This document shows, piece after piece, positions 1-5,920 of a DNA stretch of 11,373 nucleotides. Origin of the DNA: an uncultured Clostridium sp. GTDB taxonomy: Bacteria > Bacillota > Clostridia > Lachnospirales > Lachnospiraceae. The notes below the pieces were generated by a model. It saw only the letters and a list, made by a program, of their open reading frames with translations. It searched no databases and had not been told where the DNA came from. The stretch spans positions 1-11,373 of the forward strand of contig UQFC01000091.1 in the NCBI GenBank assembly GCA_900540335.1, read 5' to 3'. Position 1 is the first letter of the stretch, and each line of letters begins with the position of its first letter. The position numbers and the translations under genes were made by a program.

Positions 1-1324
1 CAATCTCCATTCTTCCTGTGTAGGAAGGGGTTCCCTGAGCCCGTTCCAGAGAGCGGACGGTAATCTCGCCTCCCGTCTCCGGCTCCAGAATCAGACGGCC
101 ATCCCTGAGCTGGCGGTCTCCCGTCCGTATGGTAAACTCCTCTCCCGCCTTCAGCCGTTTCTCCTTATCTCCCTGAATCACCTTCACAGGACCGCTGCAG
201 ACAAGGGTAAGCGTTGAATGATAAAGTCCCTGAAAGCCTTTATTCATAATCAGAACCCGGATGGTTTCCGCCTGAAACTCCCGGGATATCAAAATACCGC
301 AGACAGCTCCCTTTGCCACAACAAATTCCTCTGTTCCGTATCCCACCAGAATGTCAGACAACTCTTTACGTTCCATTCCGCCATAGGTTTTCAGCACCTT
401 GTATTCTGAATCCAGAGGAATTTTTCCATATCCCTCCAGCTCAATGGCATCCTCCTGAACAGAAAGCACTTTTCCGGTAATTGTCTCCGTTTTCAGGGAC
501 ACCTTTTTGATTTTGCCGTCTGTCATTTCCAGGTCTGCCATGTGATTCAGAAGTTTTTCTGTTTTCGCTGTTTTTTTGCGGAAAGGAATTCTCCGCTCAA
601 TATCGCCCACATAAACCAGAAGACCGTTTTCATCTCCGTCCAGAATCCATACGTTGCGATACACCGTATCGCTTCCCATATCTTCTGTCACATGAATCAT
701 TTCACTGTCCCGGACATAAGCCTTCAGCTGATGATCCGCCAGGGGATCCAGCACAAGTCCGTAAAATGTCAAGGCTCCAAGATTGGTATGCGCAGTCCAG
801 GCCGGTGTCCCGGCCATCGTTTCCGGCGTTGCGTAAATCAATACCTGCTCCAGCCTTACGTTTCCCTCCGGATCCATCTTTTTCAGCACAGAATCATACA
901 GAAGCCACCACTGTTCCTCCGGAAATGGCTTTTCTGCATTCTTTTTATCTGCCCGTACCAGCCGTTCCAGAGACGGGGCAAGTTTTCCCATCATCTCTGC
1001 CGCCTCCCGGTAGGTCAGCTCCTGCAGGGCCTGCTTCTCATCAGCCGGAATCTCACTGACATCCAGCAGGCCCTCTCCGTAGAGATAATCCAGATACGGC
1101 ACATACCACTGCTTCTGAGTCTCTGCCGGAAAAAAAGAAGTTTTATATTCCTTCTGCCATGTTTTCAGTTCATCCGGCGACTGCAGGGCAAGGGCTACTG
1201 ATTTTGCCGCCATAGCCCTGCTGATTCCCTCCTTATCCGGTTCCTGAAACACAATCACCAGAATCAGAAGGATGACCAGAAGGGGAATCCCCACCACCCA
1301 GCCAATCAACTTGTGATTTCTCAT
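1..1324 (-). CDS. SpoIID/LytB-like membrane-anchored protein, 3' end beyond window
   Basis: The reading frame is open from an ATG at 1322-1324 to the window edge, giving 441 residues without a stop. GGAG lies about 8 bases before the ATG. Residues 8-26 form one hydrophobic N-terminal segment after a short basic head, suggesting a signal anchor with the rest outside the membrane. Residues about 35-110 contain a stretch (WYVPYLDYLYGEGLL, then LTYREAAEMM) that resembles an S-layer-homology-like helical repeat. Around residue 354 is RVLIMNKGFQGLYHS, followed by a beta-rich segment. This pattern resembles the region ahead of the catalytic domain in Lachnospiraceae SpoIID/LytB proteins, which take part in peptidoglycan remodelling during sporulation or division. 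The conserved SpoIID core would lie beyond base 1, so the family call is by resemblance only. The gene follows the AI-2E permease by 15 bases and its ribosome binding site overlaps that gene's 3' end, so the two are probably cotranscribed. Confidence 0.6.
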   Translation of the reverse strand, partial: MRNHKLIGWVVGIPLLVILLILVIVFQEPDKEGISRAMAAKSVALALQSPDELKTWQKEYKTSFFPAETQKQWYVPYLDYLYGEGLLDVSEIPADEKQALQELTYREAAEMMGKLAPSLERLVRADKKNAEKPFPEEQWWLLYDSVLKKMDPEGNVRLEQVLIYATPETMAGTPAWTAHTNLGALTFYGLVLDPLADHQLKAYVRDSEMIHVTEDMGSDTVYRNVWILDGDENGLLVYVGDIERRIPFRKKTAKTEKLLNHMADLEMTDGKIKKVSLKTETITGKVLSVQEDAIELEGYGKIPLDSEYKVLKTYGGMERKELSDILVGYGTEEFVVAKGAVCGILISREFQAETIRVLIMNKGFQGLYHSTLTLVCSGPVKVIQGDKEKRLKAGEEFTIRTGDRQLRDGRLILEPETGGEITVRSLERAQGTPSYTGRMEI

Positions 1325-1339
1325 TCAAACACGCTCCGA

Positions 1340-2587
1340 TCACGATCTTTCTTCTTTTCGGATGTAGGTTTTCTTCTCATTGTCAATATAATCCAGTCTT
1401 TCGTAGGAGGAAATGTCAGCAGACAACTCCTTTTTCCCGAGCAGATAAGTCACAAGCTCTGTTGTCAGACGGTAGAAAACGGCAAAGGTGGGAACTCCGA
1501 TGATCATGCCCACAAAACCGAAGAGTCCGCCAAACAGCAGAATCGAAAACAGCACCCAAAAGCTGGATACTCCTGTAGAGTCTCCAAGAATCTTCGGTCC
1601 CAGAATATTGCCGTCAAACTGCTGCAGCAACAGAATCAGACCGATAAAATACAGGCACTGTCTCGGACTTACCAGCAGAATCAAAAATGCACTGGGAATT
1701 GCCCCGATAAACGGCCCGAAGAAGGGGATAATATTGGTAACCCCTACAATCACACTGACCAGAAGAACATAAGGCATCTTCATAATGGTCAGCAGAACAA
1801 AGCACAGGATTCCGATAATCAGAGAATCCAGCAGCTTTCCAATAATAAATCCGCCGAACACATGATGTACAAATCTGCATTCCTCTATAAACTTATTCGC
1901 AATCTTCAGAGGCAATGCGCCGTAAATAATCATTTTCGCCTGAGTCTGAAGCTTGGTCTTCATATTCAGAAGATAAATCATGACAATCAGACCGATAAAC
2001 ACATCCATAACCGTATTCACAATGGAAAACAGTCCGCTGGAAACACCGCTGATAATGCTGTACATATTCGGAATCAGATCATTGGTCAGCCAGTTCTGCA
2101 CATAGCCCACTGCCGTGTCATAATATGACATCACGCTGGCTTCCATCTCCGGATTGTTAACAAATATCTGCTCCAGCCACAGCTCCAGGTTGGCAATATT
2201 CGCCGGCAGAGCCTCAATAATTCCCTTGATGCTGGTAAGCAGCTGGGGAATCAGCATGGAAATCAAACCGGTCACAACAGCAACCAGCACTACAAGGCTG
2301 ACAATCGTAGCTGCAAAGGAGCCCAGCTTTTCACCTGCTGTCTTTGACAGCTTCATTCTACCGGCCTTCTCCACCACCACTCTCTGAACCCGGTTATAAA
2401 TCGGCGTCATCAGATAGGCAAATACTGCTCCGTAAATAATCGGTGCCAGAATCTCCCTCAGCAGCGCCATAACTCCCTCGGCCTTTTTCCAGTTAATCAT
2501 CAGAAAAACCATAAGCGCTACCAGACCGCACACAAGAAATGCAGTCACGCCCCAATAAATATATTTTCTGTATTTTTCGTGATTCAT
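1340..2587 (-). CDS. AI-2E/PerM family transporter
   Basis: This 415-residue polytopic membrane protein belongs to the AI-2E transporter (PerM/YdiK/YtvI) family. About eight membrane segments are visible: two near the N-terminus (about 8-32 and 43-62), one at 90-115, and a dense set from about 190 to 380. The family hallmark NIIPFFGPFIGAIP is at about residues 285-298. It is followed by QFDGNILGPKILG (about 323-335) and GFVGMIIGVP (about 357-366). Members are proposed exporters or antiporters, and autoinducer-2 transport is shown only for some, so the substrate cannot be named. The frame extends upstream to a TTG at 2612-2614, but the ATG at 2585-2587 has GGAGG five bases before it and is preferred. 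The C-terminal 30 or so residues are charged and cytosolic. The gene lies downstream of the 6S RNA terminator, has its own possible -10, and is followed closely by the SpoIID-like gene. Confidence 0.9.
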   Translation of the reverse strand: MNHEKYRKYIYWGVTAFLVCGLVALMVFLMINWKKAEGVMALLREILAPIIYGAVFAYLMTPIYNRVQRVVVEKAGRMKLSKTAGEKLGSFAATIVSLVVLVAVVTGLISMLIPQLLTSIKGIIEALPANIANLELWLEQIFVNNPEMEASVMSYYDTAVGYVQNWLTNDLIPNMYSIISGVSSGLFSIVNTVMDVFIGLIVMIYLLNMKTKLQTQAKMIIYGALPLKIANKFIEECRFVHHVFGGFIIGKLLDSLIIGILCFVLLTIMKMPYVLLVSVIVGVTNIIPFFGPFIGAIPSAFLILLVSPRQCLYFIGLILLLQQFDGNILGPKILGDSTGVSSFWVLFSILLFGGLFGFVGMIIGVPTFAVFYRLTTELVTYLLGKKELSADISSYERLDYIDNEKKTYIRKEERS

Positions 2588-2624
2588 GCGCGCCTCCAGC
2601 AATCGTTTTTGCAATTCTATGCTG

Positions 2625-2630
2625 ATTATA
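2625..2630 (-). promoter_or_regulatory. Possible -10 of the AI-2E permease operon
   Basis: Reading the minus strand, TATAAT lies 37 bases before the permease ATG. No good -35 sits at 16-18 bases; the best candidate, TTTTGC at 2647-2652, falls inside the T-tract of the 6S terminator. A weak or activator-dependent promoter, or readthrough from the 6S gene, is possible. Confidence 0.4.
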
Positions 2631-2649
2631 GATTACCATAAAAAGGGCA

Positions 2650-2680
2650 AAAGATAAAGCAGCGATTTCTCGCTGCTTTT
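2650..2680 (-). terminator. Intrinsic terminator of the 6S RNA gene
   Basis: A 10-bp perfect stem (2656-2665 with 2670-2679) closes a 4-base loop. On the minus strand it is followed by ATCTTTTGCCCTTTTT. It sits immediately after the 3' end of the 6S RNA. The plus strand also has a T-rich tail, so the hairpin could work in both directions. Confidence 0.75.
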
Positions 2681-2684
2681 CTCT

Positions 2685-2881
2685 TTTGTAATCCCGAAAT
2701 GCCGGTCTTACTTATTGACGCCTAGCGATGCTAGGTGGGCAACCTCACGTAAGCTTCTGCCTTCCACTCAGAGGAGGCCTGACATCCGCGTACAAATATT
2801 GGAATCCCTGTGTCACAAATGTAGGTTCAAAATGGGTAAGGTTGTCGAACATCCCAGGAATTACGTTCTCTGTTTTTCATA
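2685..2881 (-). ncRNA. ssrS: 6S RNA
   Basis: 6S RNA binds sigma-70/sigma-A RNA polymerase holoenzyme and mimics an open promoter. The RNA has the expected architecture. A long closing stem is formed by 2850-2864 with 2688-2701 (14 pairs including G-U, one bulged base). Its 5' strand reads CCTGGGATGTTCG and its 3' strand CCGGCATTTCGGG, closely matching the ends of known 6S RNAs (ATGTTCG and CGGCATTTCGG). A large central internal region follows, with the small hairpin CCTAGC-ATC-GCTAGG (2731-2745) in its 3' half, as reported for 6S RNAs of Firmicutes. The length is about 195 nt. A near-consensus promoter and a terminator flank it exactly. The 5' end is inferred from the promoter. No alignment to the Rfam model was possible here, but the end motifs, size and context together make the call firm. 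Confidence 0.85.
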
Positions 2882-2887
2882 TAACTG

Positions 2888-2916
2888 ATTATACAACAGC
2901 TGTGGCTGTTTTTCAA
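2888..2916 (-). promoter_or_regulatory. 6S RNA promoter with dyad in the spacer
   Basis: The minus strand shows TTGAAA (2911-2916), a 17-base spacer and TATAAT (2888-2893), predicting a transcript start near 2881. The spacer contains an inverted repeat (2895-2900 with 2905-2910, arms AACAGC and GCTGTT) that almost fills it. Confidence 0.8.
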
Positions 2917-2980
2917 GTTCCTTTTCCTGCCACCTGCTAATTTCACAGGAAATTCATATTCTGTTTATGATTTTCTCAGA

Positions 2981-3316
2981 TTACCGGAATACAGTCTGTA
3001 CCAGAAACATATAAAACACCGTTCCGATTCCAATGCTTAAAAGAGAGTTTCCCTTTCTCCAGTGAAGAACTGCAATCAACACTGCTGAGAGAATTTCAGG
3101 AAGTCCGTAGGGCGCTGCCGCCGGATTGATCCCCTTCAGACAATAAACAACCAGAAGTCCCATGGTTGCAAAGGGCAGTGTCTTTCCCAGATAATCTACA
3201 AATGCCGGAGTCTTTTTCCCGGCAGGAAATATAAGAAACGGAAGAAACCGGGTGATCAGTGTTCCAACCACCATTGCAGCCACAATCAAAAGCTCCCTCA
3301 CTGGTATCCGGCTCAT
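2981..3316 (-). CDS. azlD: AzlD family branched-chain amino acid transport subunit
   Basis: This small integral membrane protein of 111 residues is the usual size for AzlD, the minor partner of AzlC in the branched-chain amino acid exporter (AzlCD/BrnFE type). Four hydrophobic segments are visible, at about residues 8-30, 45-62, 70-85 and 92-108. The segment GTLITRFLPFLIF near residue 20 is typical of the family. Its ATG (3314-3316) overlaps the azlC stop in an ATGA arrangement, a 4-base overlap that suggests translational coupling and fixed stoichiometry of the two subunits. No convincing T-tailed terminator follows the stop at 2981. The next element downstream is the 6S promoter, so some readthrough into the 6S gene is possible. 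Substrate specificity is known only from the family and is not visible here. Confidence 0.9.
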   Translation of the reverse strand: MSRIPVRELLIVAAMVVGTLITRFLPFLIFPAGKKTPAFVDYLGKTLPFATMGLLVVYCLKGINPAAAPYGLPEILSAVLIAVLHWRKGNSLLSIGIGTVFYMFLVQTVFR

Positions 3317-4044
3317 CTCTCTCCCTCTCTTTCTTCCCTTCTCTTATCCGACCCGCTCTTTCTCTGTTTCTGATAGGAAAATCCCAGAACAGCAAAAATC
3401 ACAGCCATAGACGGCAGGATAAACGCATCTTTTCCAAAAAGAAGAAGACAGATCACCGATGCCCCCACACCGAGAAGCGCCGGCCTGTGTCCCTCCTTCT
3501 CTTTCCACTGTTCCACAAAAATCACAACAAACAAAGCTGTCAGAGCAAAATCCAGCCCCTCTGTGTTAAATGTAATCAGACTTCCCGCCAGAGCGCCAAA
3601 AATACTTCCGCCCACCCAGTAGCACTGATTCAAAAAGCTGATCCAGAAATAAACCCATTCCCGATCCAGTTCCGCCGGAATCTGTTCACTGCATACAACA
3701 GAAAAGGTCTCATCTGTCAGAGAATAGATGAGATAGGGGCGAAGCCGTTTTAAATTTCCATATTTTCCCAGCATGGAAATCCCGTAAAACAGGTGGCGGG
3801 CATTGAGCATCAGAGACATCACCAGAGCCGTAACGGGATGCACTGCTGCCGCAAGCATTGTAACCCCCAGATACTGGAGACTTCCTGCATAAACAAAAAT
3901 ACTGATCGCTGCTGTCCATCCGATTCCATATCCGTTCACATTCATCAGAATTCCATAAGCCGCTCCCAGAAACAGATATCCTACCATAACAGGAACCGTT
4001 CTGGGAAATGCGTAGTGCAGCTCCTCGCGCTTCCAATCCCACAT
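3313..4044 (-). CDS. azlC: AzlC family branched-chain amino acid exporter, large subunit
   Basis: This 243-residue polytopic membrane protein is the usual AzlC length. Family features are the N-terminal FPRTVPVMVGYLFLGAAYGIL, the segment AGSLQYLGVTML and MLNARHLFYGISML (about residues 80-95), then DETFSV near residue 112. With AzlD it forms an exporter of branched-chain and related amino acids in the cytoplasmic membrane. The C-terminus is a short, highly charged tail (SGSDKRREEREGER) that overlaps the azlD start. The ATG at 4042-4044 follows AGAGG about nine bases upstream. A consensus promoter lies about 150 bases upstream, leaving a long untranslated leader (see separate entry). The radical SAM gene is transcribed divergently. 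Confidence 0.92.
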   Translation of the reverse strand: MWDWKREELHYAFPRTVPVMVGYLFLGAAYGILMNVNGYGIGWTAAISIFVYAGSLQYLGVTMLAAAVHPVTALVMSLMLNARHLFYGISMLGKYGNLKRLRPYLIYSLTDETFSVVCSEQIPAELDREWVYFWISFLNQCYWVGGSIFGALAGSLITFNTEGLDFALTALFVVIFVEQWKEKEGHRPALLGVGASVICLLLFGKDAFILPSMAVIFAVLGFSYQKQRKSGSDKRREEREGER

Positions 4045-4190
4045 GTTCTCTACCTCTCTGATGCAATTTCTCTCTTGCTTTCCAGCCTGGACTCCCGTAT
4101 ACTGATACAGGTGAAGCCTGTGGTTTCATCTGTCGTACAAAGACGGTAAACAGCTGTTCAGGTCCCGGCTTCCAGCCCGGAGCCTGCGAT
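4045..4190 (-). other. Long 5' leader of azlCD
   Basis: The inferred transcript starts near 4190 and the azlC ATG is at 4044, so the leader is about 146 nt. It holds two copies of a related segment, GGCTGGAAGCC (4168-4178 region) and GGCTGGAAAGC (4078-4088 region), plus a small hairpin ACAGG-CTTCA-CCTGT near 4100-4120. No T-tailed terminator hairpin and no recognised riboswitch core was found. A regulatory role is only an inference. Confidence 0.35.
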
Positions 4191-4196
4191 TGTTTT

Positions 4197-4225
4197 ATTT
4201 TAATCATATTGATTTTATTTGTCAA
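4197..4225 (-). promoter_or_regulatory. azlCD promoter
   Basis: The minus strand has a perfect TTGACA (4220-4225), a 17-base AT-rich spacer and TAAAAT (4197-4202). The predicted start is near 4190. This segment also forms the region upstream of the divergent radical SAM gene. Confidence 0.75.
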
Positions 4226-4299
4226 CCGGCAAACACTCTGCAGCTTTTGTTTTTCCCGGCTTCAGGGCTGTCAGCCGGTTCCATTCAGGAGGTATTCCA

Positions 4300-5211
4300 T
4301 TGTCCCATTTACCAGAACTGTATTCTCATTCTCAGTGCTGCCTCTGTCCCCGCATGTGCAGAGCAGACCGCAGTACCGCATCCGGCTACTGCAAAGCCCC
4401 GGACGGCATTCTGGCTTCCCGTGCTGCTCTCCATTTCTGGGAGGAGCCATGCATCAGCGGAACCGGGGGAAGCGGAGCCATTTTTTTCAGCGGCTGCACC
4501 CTTCGCTGCTGCTTCTGCCAGAATTACAAGATCAGCCGCACACCCCGGGGGAAATCCATTTCTTCTGAGCGATTAGCCGAGATATTTTTAGAGCTTCAGG
4601 ATCAGGGCGCCCACAATATCAATCTGGTTACTGCCACCCACTATCTTCCCTGGATCCTGCCTGCCTTAGACATGGTGAAGGAAAAGCTTCACATTCCTGT
4701 TGTATACAACTGCGGAGGATATGAACGTCTTGAAACCATTCAGGCACTCAGCAGCTATGTAGATATCTGGCTTCCTGATCTGAAATACTTCAGTTCTGAT
4801 TTATCCCGCCGCTATTCCCAGGCGCCGGACTATTTTGCCAGAGCCTCTGCTGCTGTCCGGCAAATGATTCTTCAGACAGGAACACCTGTCTTTGATGACC
4901 GGGGAATCATGCAAAAAGGTGTGATCATCCGTCATCTTGTGCTTCCCGGGCAGAAGGAGGACTCTCTCCAACTCATCAAATGGATGGCCGAAGAGCTTCC
5001 CGAAAAACAGTTTTATATCAGTCTTTTAAGCCAGTATACGCCCTATGAAAAAAATCCCGATTTCCCGGAATTAAACAGACGGATTACCAGCTATGAATAT
5101 CAGAAGGTTGTGGAGGCTGCCCTGGAAGCAGGGCTGGAGCAGGGATTTATGCAGAAACGAACCAGCGCCAAAGAAGAATACACGCCGTCCTTTGCCTATC
5201 AGGGGCTGTAG
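4300..5211 (+). CDS. PflX-like radical SAM protein (COG1313 type)
   Basis: This radical SAM enzyme has 303 residues from the preferred start. The [4Fe-4S]-binding CxxxCxxC is at C66, C70 and C73 (SGCTLRCCFCQNYKIS). An N-terminal Cys-rich segment (C13, C14, C16, C20, C31, C51; CCLCPRMC then GYC) precedes it. Other family segments are YNCGGYE, DIWLPDLKY and HLVLPGQ. This combination is typical of proteins annotated as pyruvate formate-lyase activating enzyme homologues (PflX), whose true substrate is unknown. No formate-lyase gene is nearby, so activating-enzyme function should not be assumed. The frame opens further upstream at a TTG at 4219, but the TTG at 4300-4302 has AGGAGG (4287-4292) seven bases before it, which decides the start. 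It is the only clear plus-strand gene here, divergent from azlCD. Confidence 0.88.
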   Translation: MSHLPELYSHSQCCLCPRMCRADRSTASGYCKAPDGILASRAALHFWEEPCISGTGGSGAIFFSGCTLRCCFCQNYKISRTPRGKSISSERLAEIFLELQDQGAHNINLVTATHYLPWILPALDMVKEKLHIPVVYNCGGYERLETIQALSSYVDIWLPDLKYFSSDLSRRYSQAPDYFARASAAVRQMILQTGTPVFDDRGIMQKGVIIRHLVLPGQKEDSLQLIKWMAEELPEKQFYISLLSQYTPYEKNPDFPELNRRITSYEYQKVVEAALEAGLEQGFMQKRTSAKEEYTPSFAYQGL

Positions 5212-5242
5212 GGAAATTTAAAATCGAAAAACAGACCTGAAA

Positions 5243-5278
5243 AGAGGATACCAACGATTGACATCTTTGATATCCTCT
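5243..5278. terminator. Possible bidirectional terminator hairpin
   Basis: An 8-bp stem (AGAGGATA 5243-5250 with TATCCTCT 5271-5278) encloses a large 20-base loop. T-rich runs follow on both strands, with CTCACTTTTCTT on plus and TTTCAGGTCTGTTTTT on minus. It lies 31 bases after the radical SAM stop and at the end of the leftward transcript from 5680. The large loop makes it weaker than a classical terminator. Confidence 0.45.
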
Positions 5279-5279
5279 C

Positions 5280-5297
5280 TCACTTTTCTTCGTCCAT
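5280..5297 (-). other. Five-codon ORF with a ribosome binding site-like AGAGG
   Basis: On the minus strand AGAGG is followed, eight bases later, by ATG and the codons for MDEEK, then TGA, just upstream of the 5243-5278 hairpin. It lies at the end of the leftward transcript and may be chance. Confidence 0.15.
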
Positions 5298-5356
5298 TGG
5301 ACTGTACCTCTCTTTATTTTATTATATAATAAAATTTTCCTCTGCCCTTTGTTACT

Positions 5357-5539
5357 CTACCAATCTTCTCCACTCACTATCTTTTGTATCTTAATTGTTA
5401 TCCGGTTCTGAAATATATCCCCCTCCCTATACTTTCTCGTCATATAGAAAAAACAATTCTTTTCAGTTTTTGATAACCCTTTGAAATGGATACTTCCTCT
5501 TGGTTTTTCACCTGGCAGATTTTTTTCCTTTGTTTCCAT
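5357..5539 (-). CDS. Possible 60-residue basic small protein (uncertain)
   Basis: The ORF begins at an ATG (5537-5539) and encodes 60 residues rich in Lys, Arg and Glu, with no signal peptide or membrane segment. It lies about 140 bases downstream of a strong leftward promoter, which argues that the region is transcribed. Against it, no Shine-Dalgarno sequence precedes the ATG, a stop codon lies directly before it in frame, and the ATG sits inside one arm of the 5532-5562 hairpin. I recognise no family. It may be a translated small protein, the remnant of a longer gene, or chance. Confidence 0.25.
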   Translation of the reverse strand: METKEKNLPGEKPRGSIHFKGLSKTEKNCFFYMTRKYREGDIFQNRITIKIQKIVSGEDW

Positions 5540-5686
5540 CTATCTTATTATGTAGTGGAAACGAAACTAACTATTTCGGTGGTCCGTACCTCCTTCTTTC
5601 ATATTTTTTGAAATTCCCTTTCCTTCGAGAATTTCGATTGAGAACTTTTTGTTCTCTTTTTATTTCTCTCTTGTTTTGTTGTCTTT

Positions 5687-5715
5687 ATAATACCAGATAT
5701 CCTATCTTTTGTCAA
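5687..5715 (-). promoter_or_regulatory. Strong leftward promoter with UP-like A/T tract
   Basis: The minus strand has TTGACA (5710-5715), exactly 17 bases, then TATTAT (5687-5692). About 70 bases upstream of the -35 (5716-5790) are almost pure A/T with phased A and T runs, resembling an UP element. The predicted start is near 5680. Confidence 0.7.
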
Positions 5716-5839
5716 CACTTTTTTGAAATTATTTTTATATTATTTGTTAATTATCAAATTGTATGTAATAATTCAAATAATTTATTCAAAATATAAGAAT
5801 CGCGCGTCAACCTTTTCTGCAATCTGCTCCCATAAAACC

Positions 5840-5902
5840 AAAAAGGATCCGGAAGAAAGCTTCCCCTGCTGCCTGCAGGGCTCTTTCTTCCGAATCCTTT
5901 TT
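5840..5902. terminator. Strong bidirectional terminator downstream of darA
   Basis: A 20-base arm at 5840-5859 pairs with 5883-5902, with one internal mismatch (c/a at 5849/5893). The apex, CCCTG...CAGGG, can pair further. A- and T-runs at both ends provide a U-tract on either strand. It ends darA on the minus strand and insulates the AT-rich island. Confidence 0.88.
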
Positions 5903-5920
5903 TCCTGAAAGATGAAAAAC

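Larger units (their letters stand above)
5240..5680 (-). ncRNA. Putative structured leader RNA or noncoding RNA in an AT-rich island
   Basis: No recognisable gene fills 5212-5840, yet a near-consensus promoter points left into it. The predicted RNA (start near 5680) carries successive hairpins. GAGAAC/GTTCTC (5640-5645 with 5651-5656) has a 5-base loop. GAAATTC/GAATTTC (5610-5616 with 5629-5635) follows. GTTTCCA/TGGAAAC (5532-5538 with 5556-5562) has a 17-base loop, and a 4-bp GAAA/TTTC pair lies at 5563-5577. A GGAGG at 5589-5593 (minus strand) has no start codon at proper distance except by ending an 11-codon ORF. Further on are a 60-codon ORF, a 20-bp palindrome (5316-5335) and a hairpin at 5243-5278. 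I do not recognise RNase P, tmRNA, SRP or any riboswitch here. It could be a small RNA, the leader of a small-protein gene, or a decayed gene. Confidence 0.35.

Noticed and set aside
542..1201. 219-codon plus-strand ORF
   Set aside because: It is antisense to the SpoIID-like gene, whose minus-strand frame is open across the whole interval with a ribosome binding site. The plus translation has no family resemblance.
1313..2128. 271-codon plus-strand ORF
   Set aside because: It is a shadow of the AI-2E permease, which carries family motifs on the minus strand; the Gln/Asn-rich product is typical of an antisense frame.
2728..2940. 70-codon plus-strand ORF
   Set aside because: It is antisense to the 6S RNA and its promoter.
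2923..2952. Terminator for azlCD (arms 2923-2929 and 2946-2952)
   Set aside because: The 7-bp stem has a 16-base loop and no T-tract on the minus strand, so it does not qualify as an intrinsic terminator.
4045..4190. T-box or other riboswitch before azlC
   Set aside because: No T-box sequence, antiterminator or terminator hairpin with a T-tract was found.
3710..4225. 171-codon minus-strand ORF spanning the azlC leader
   Set aside because: It starts at a TTG inside the azlCD -35, has no ribosome binding site, and overlaps azlC in another frame. I also considered its first codons as a leader peptide, but they contain no run of branched-chain amino acid codons.
5240..5680. RNase P RNA, tmRNA or SRP RNA
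   Set aside because: The length would suit RNase P or tmRNA, but none of their conserved sequence signatures (for example GAGGAAAGUCC, or a tRNA-like CCA end) is present.
5500..5796. 98-codon plus-strand ORF in the AT-rich island
   Set aside because: It is antisense to the strong promoter and hairpin leader, lacks a ribosome binding site, and its Phe/Leu-rich product follows from T-rich DNA.
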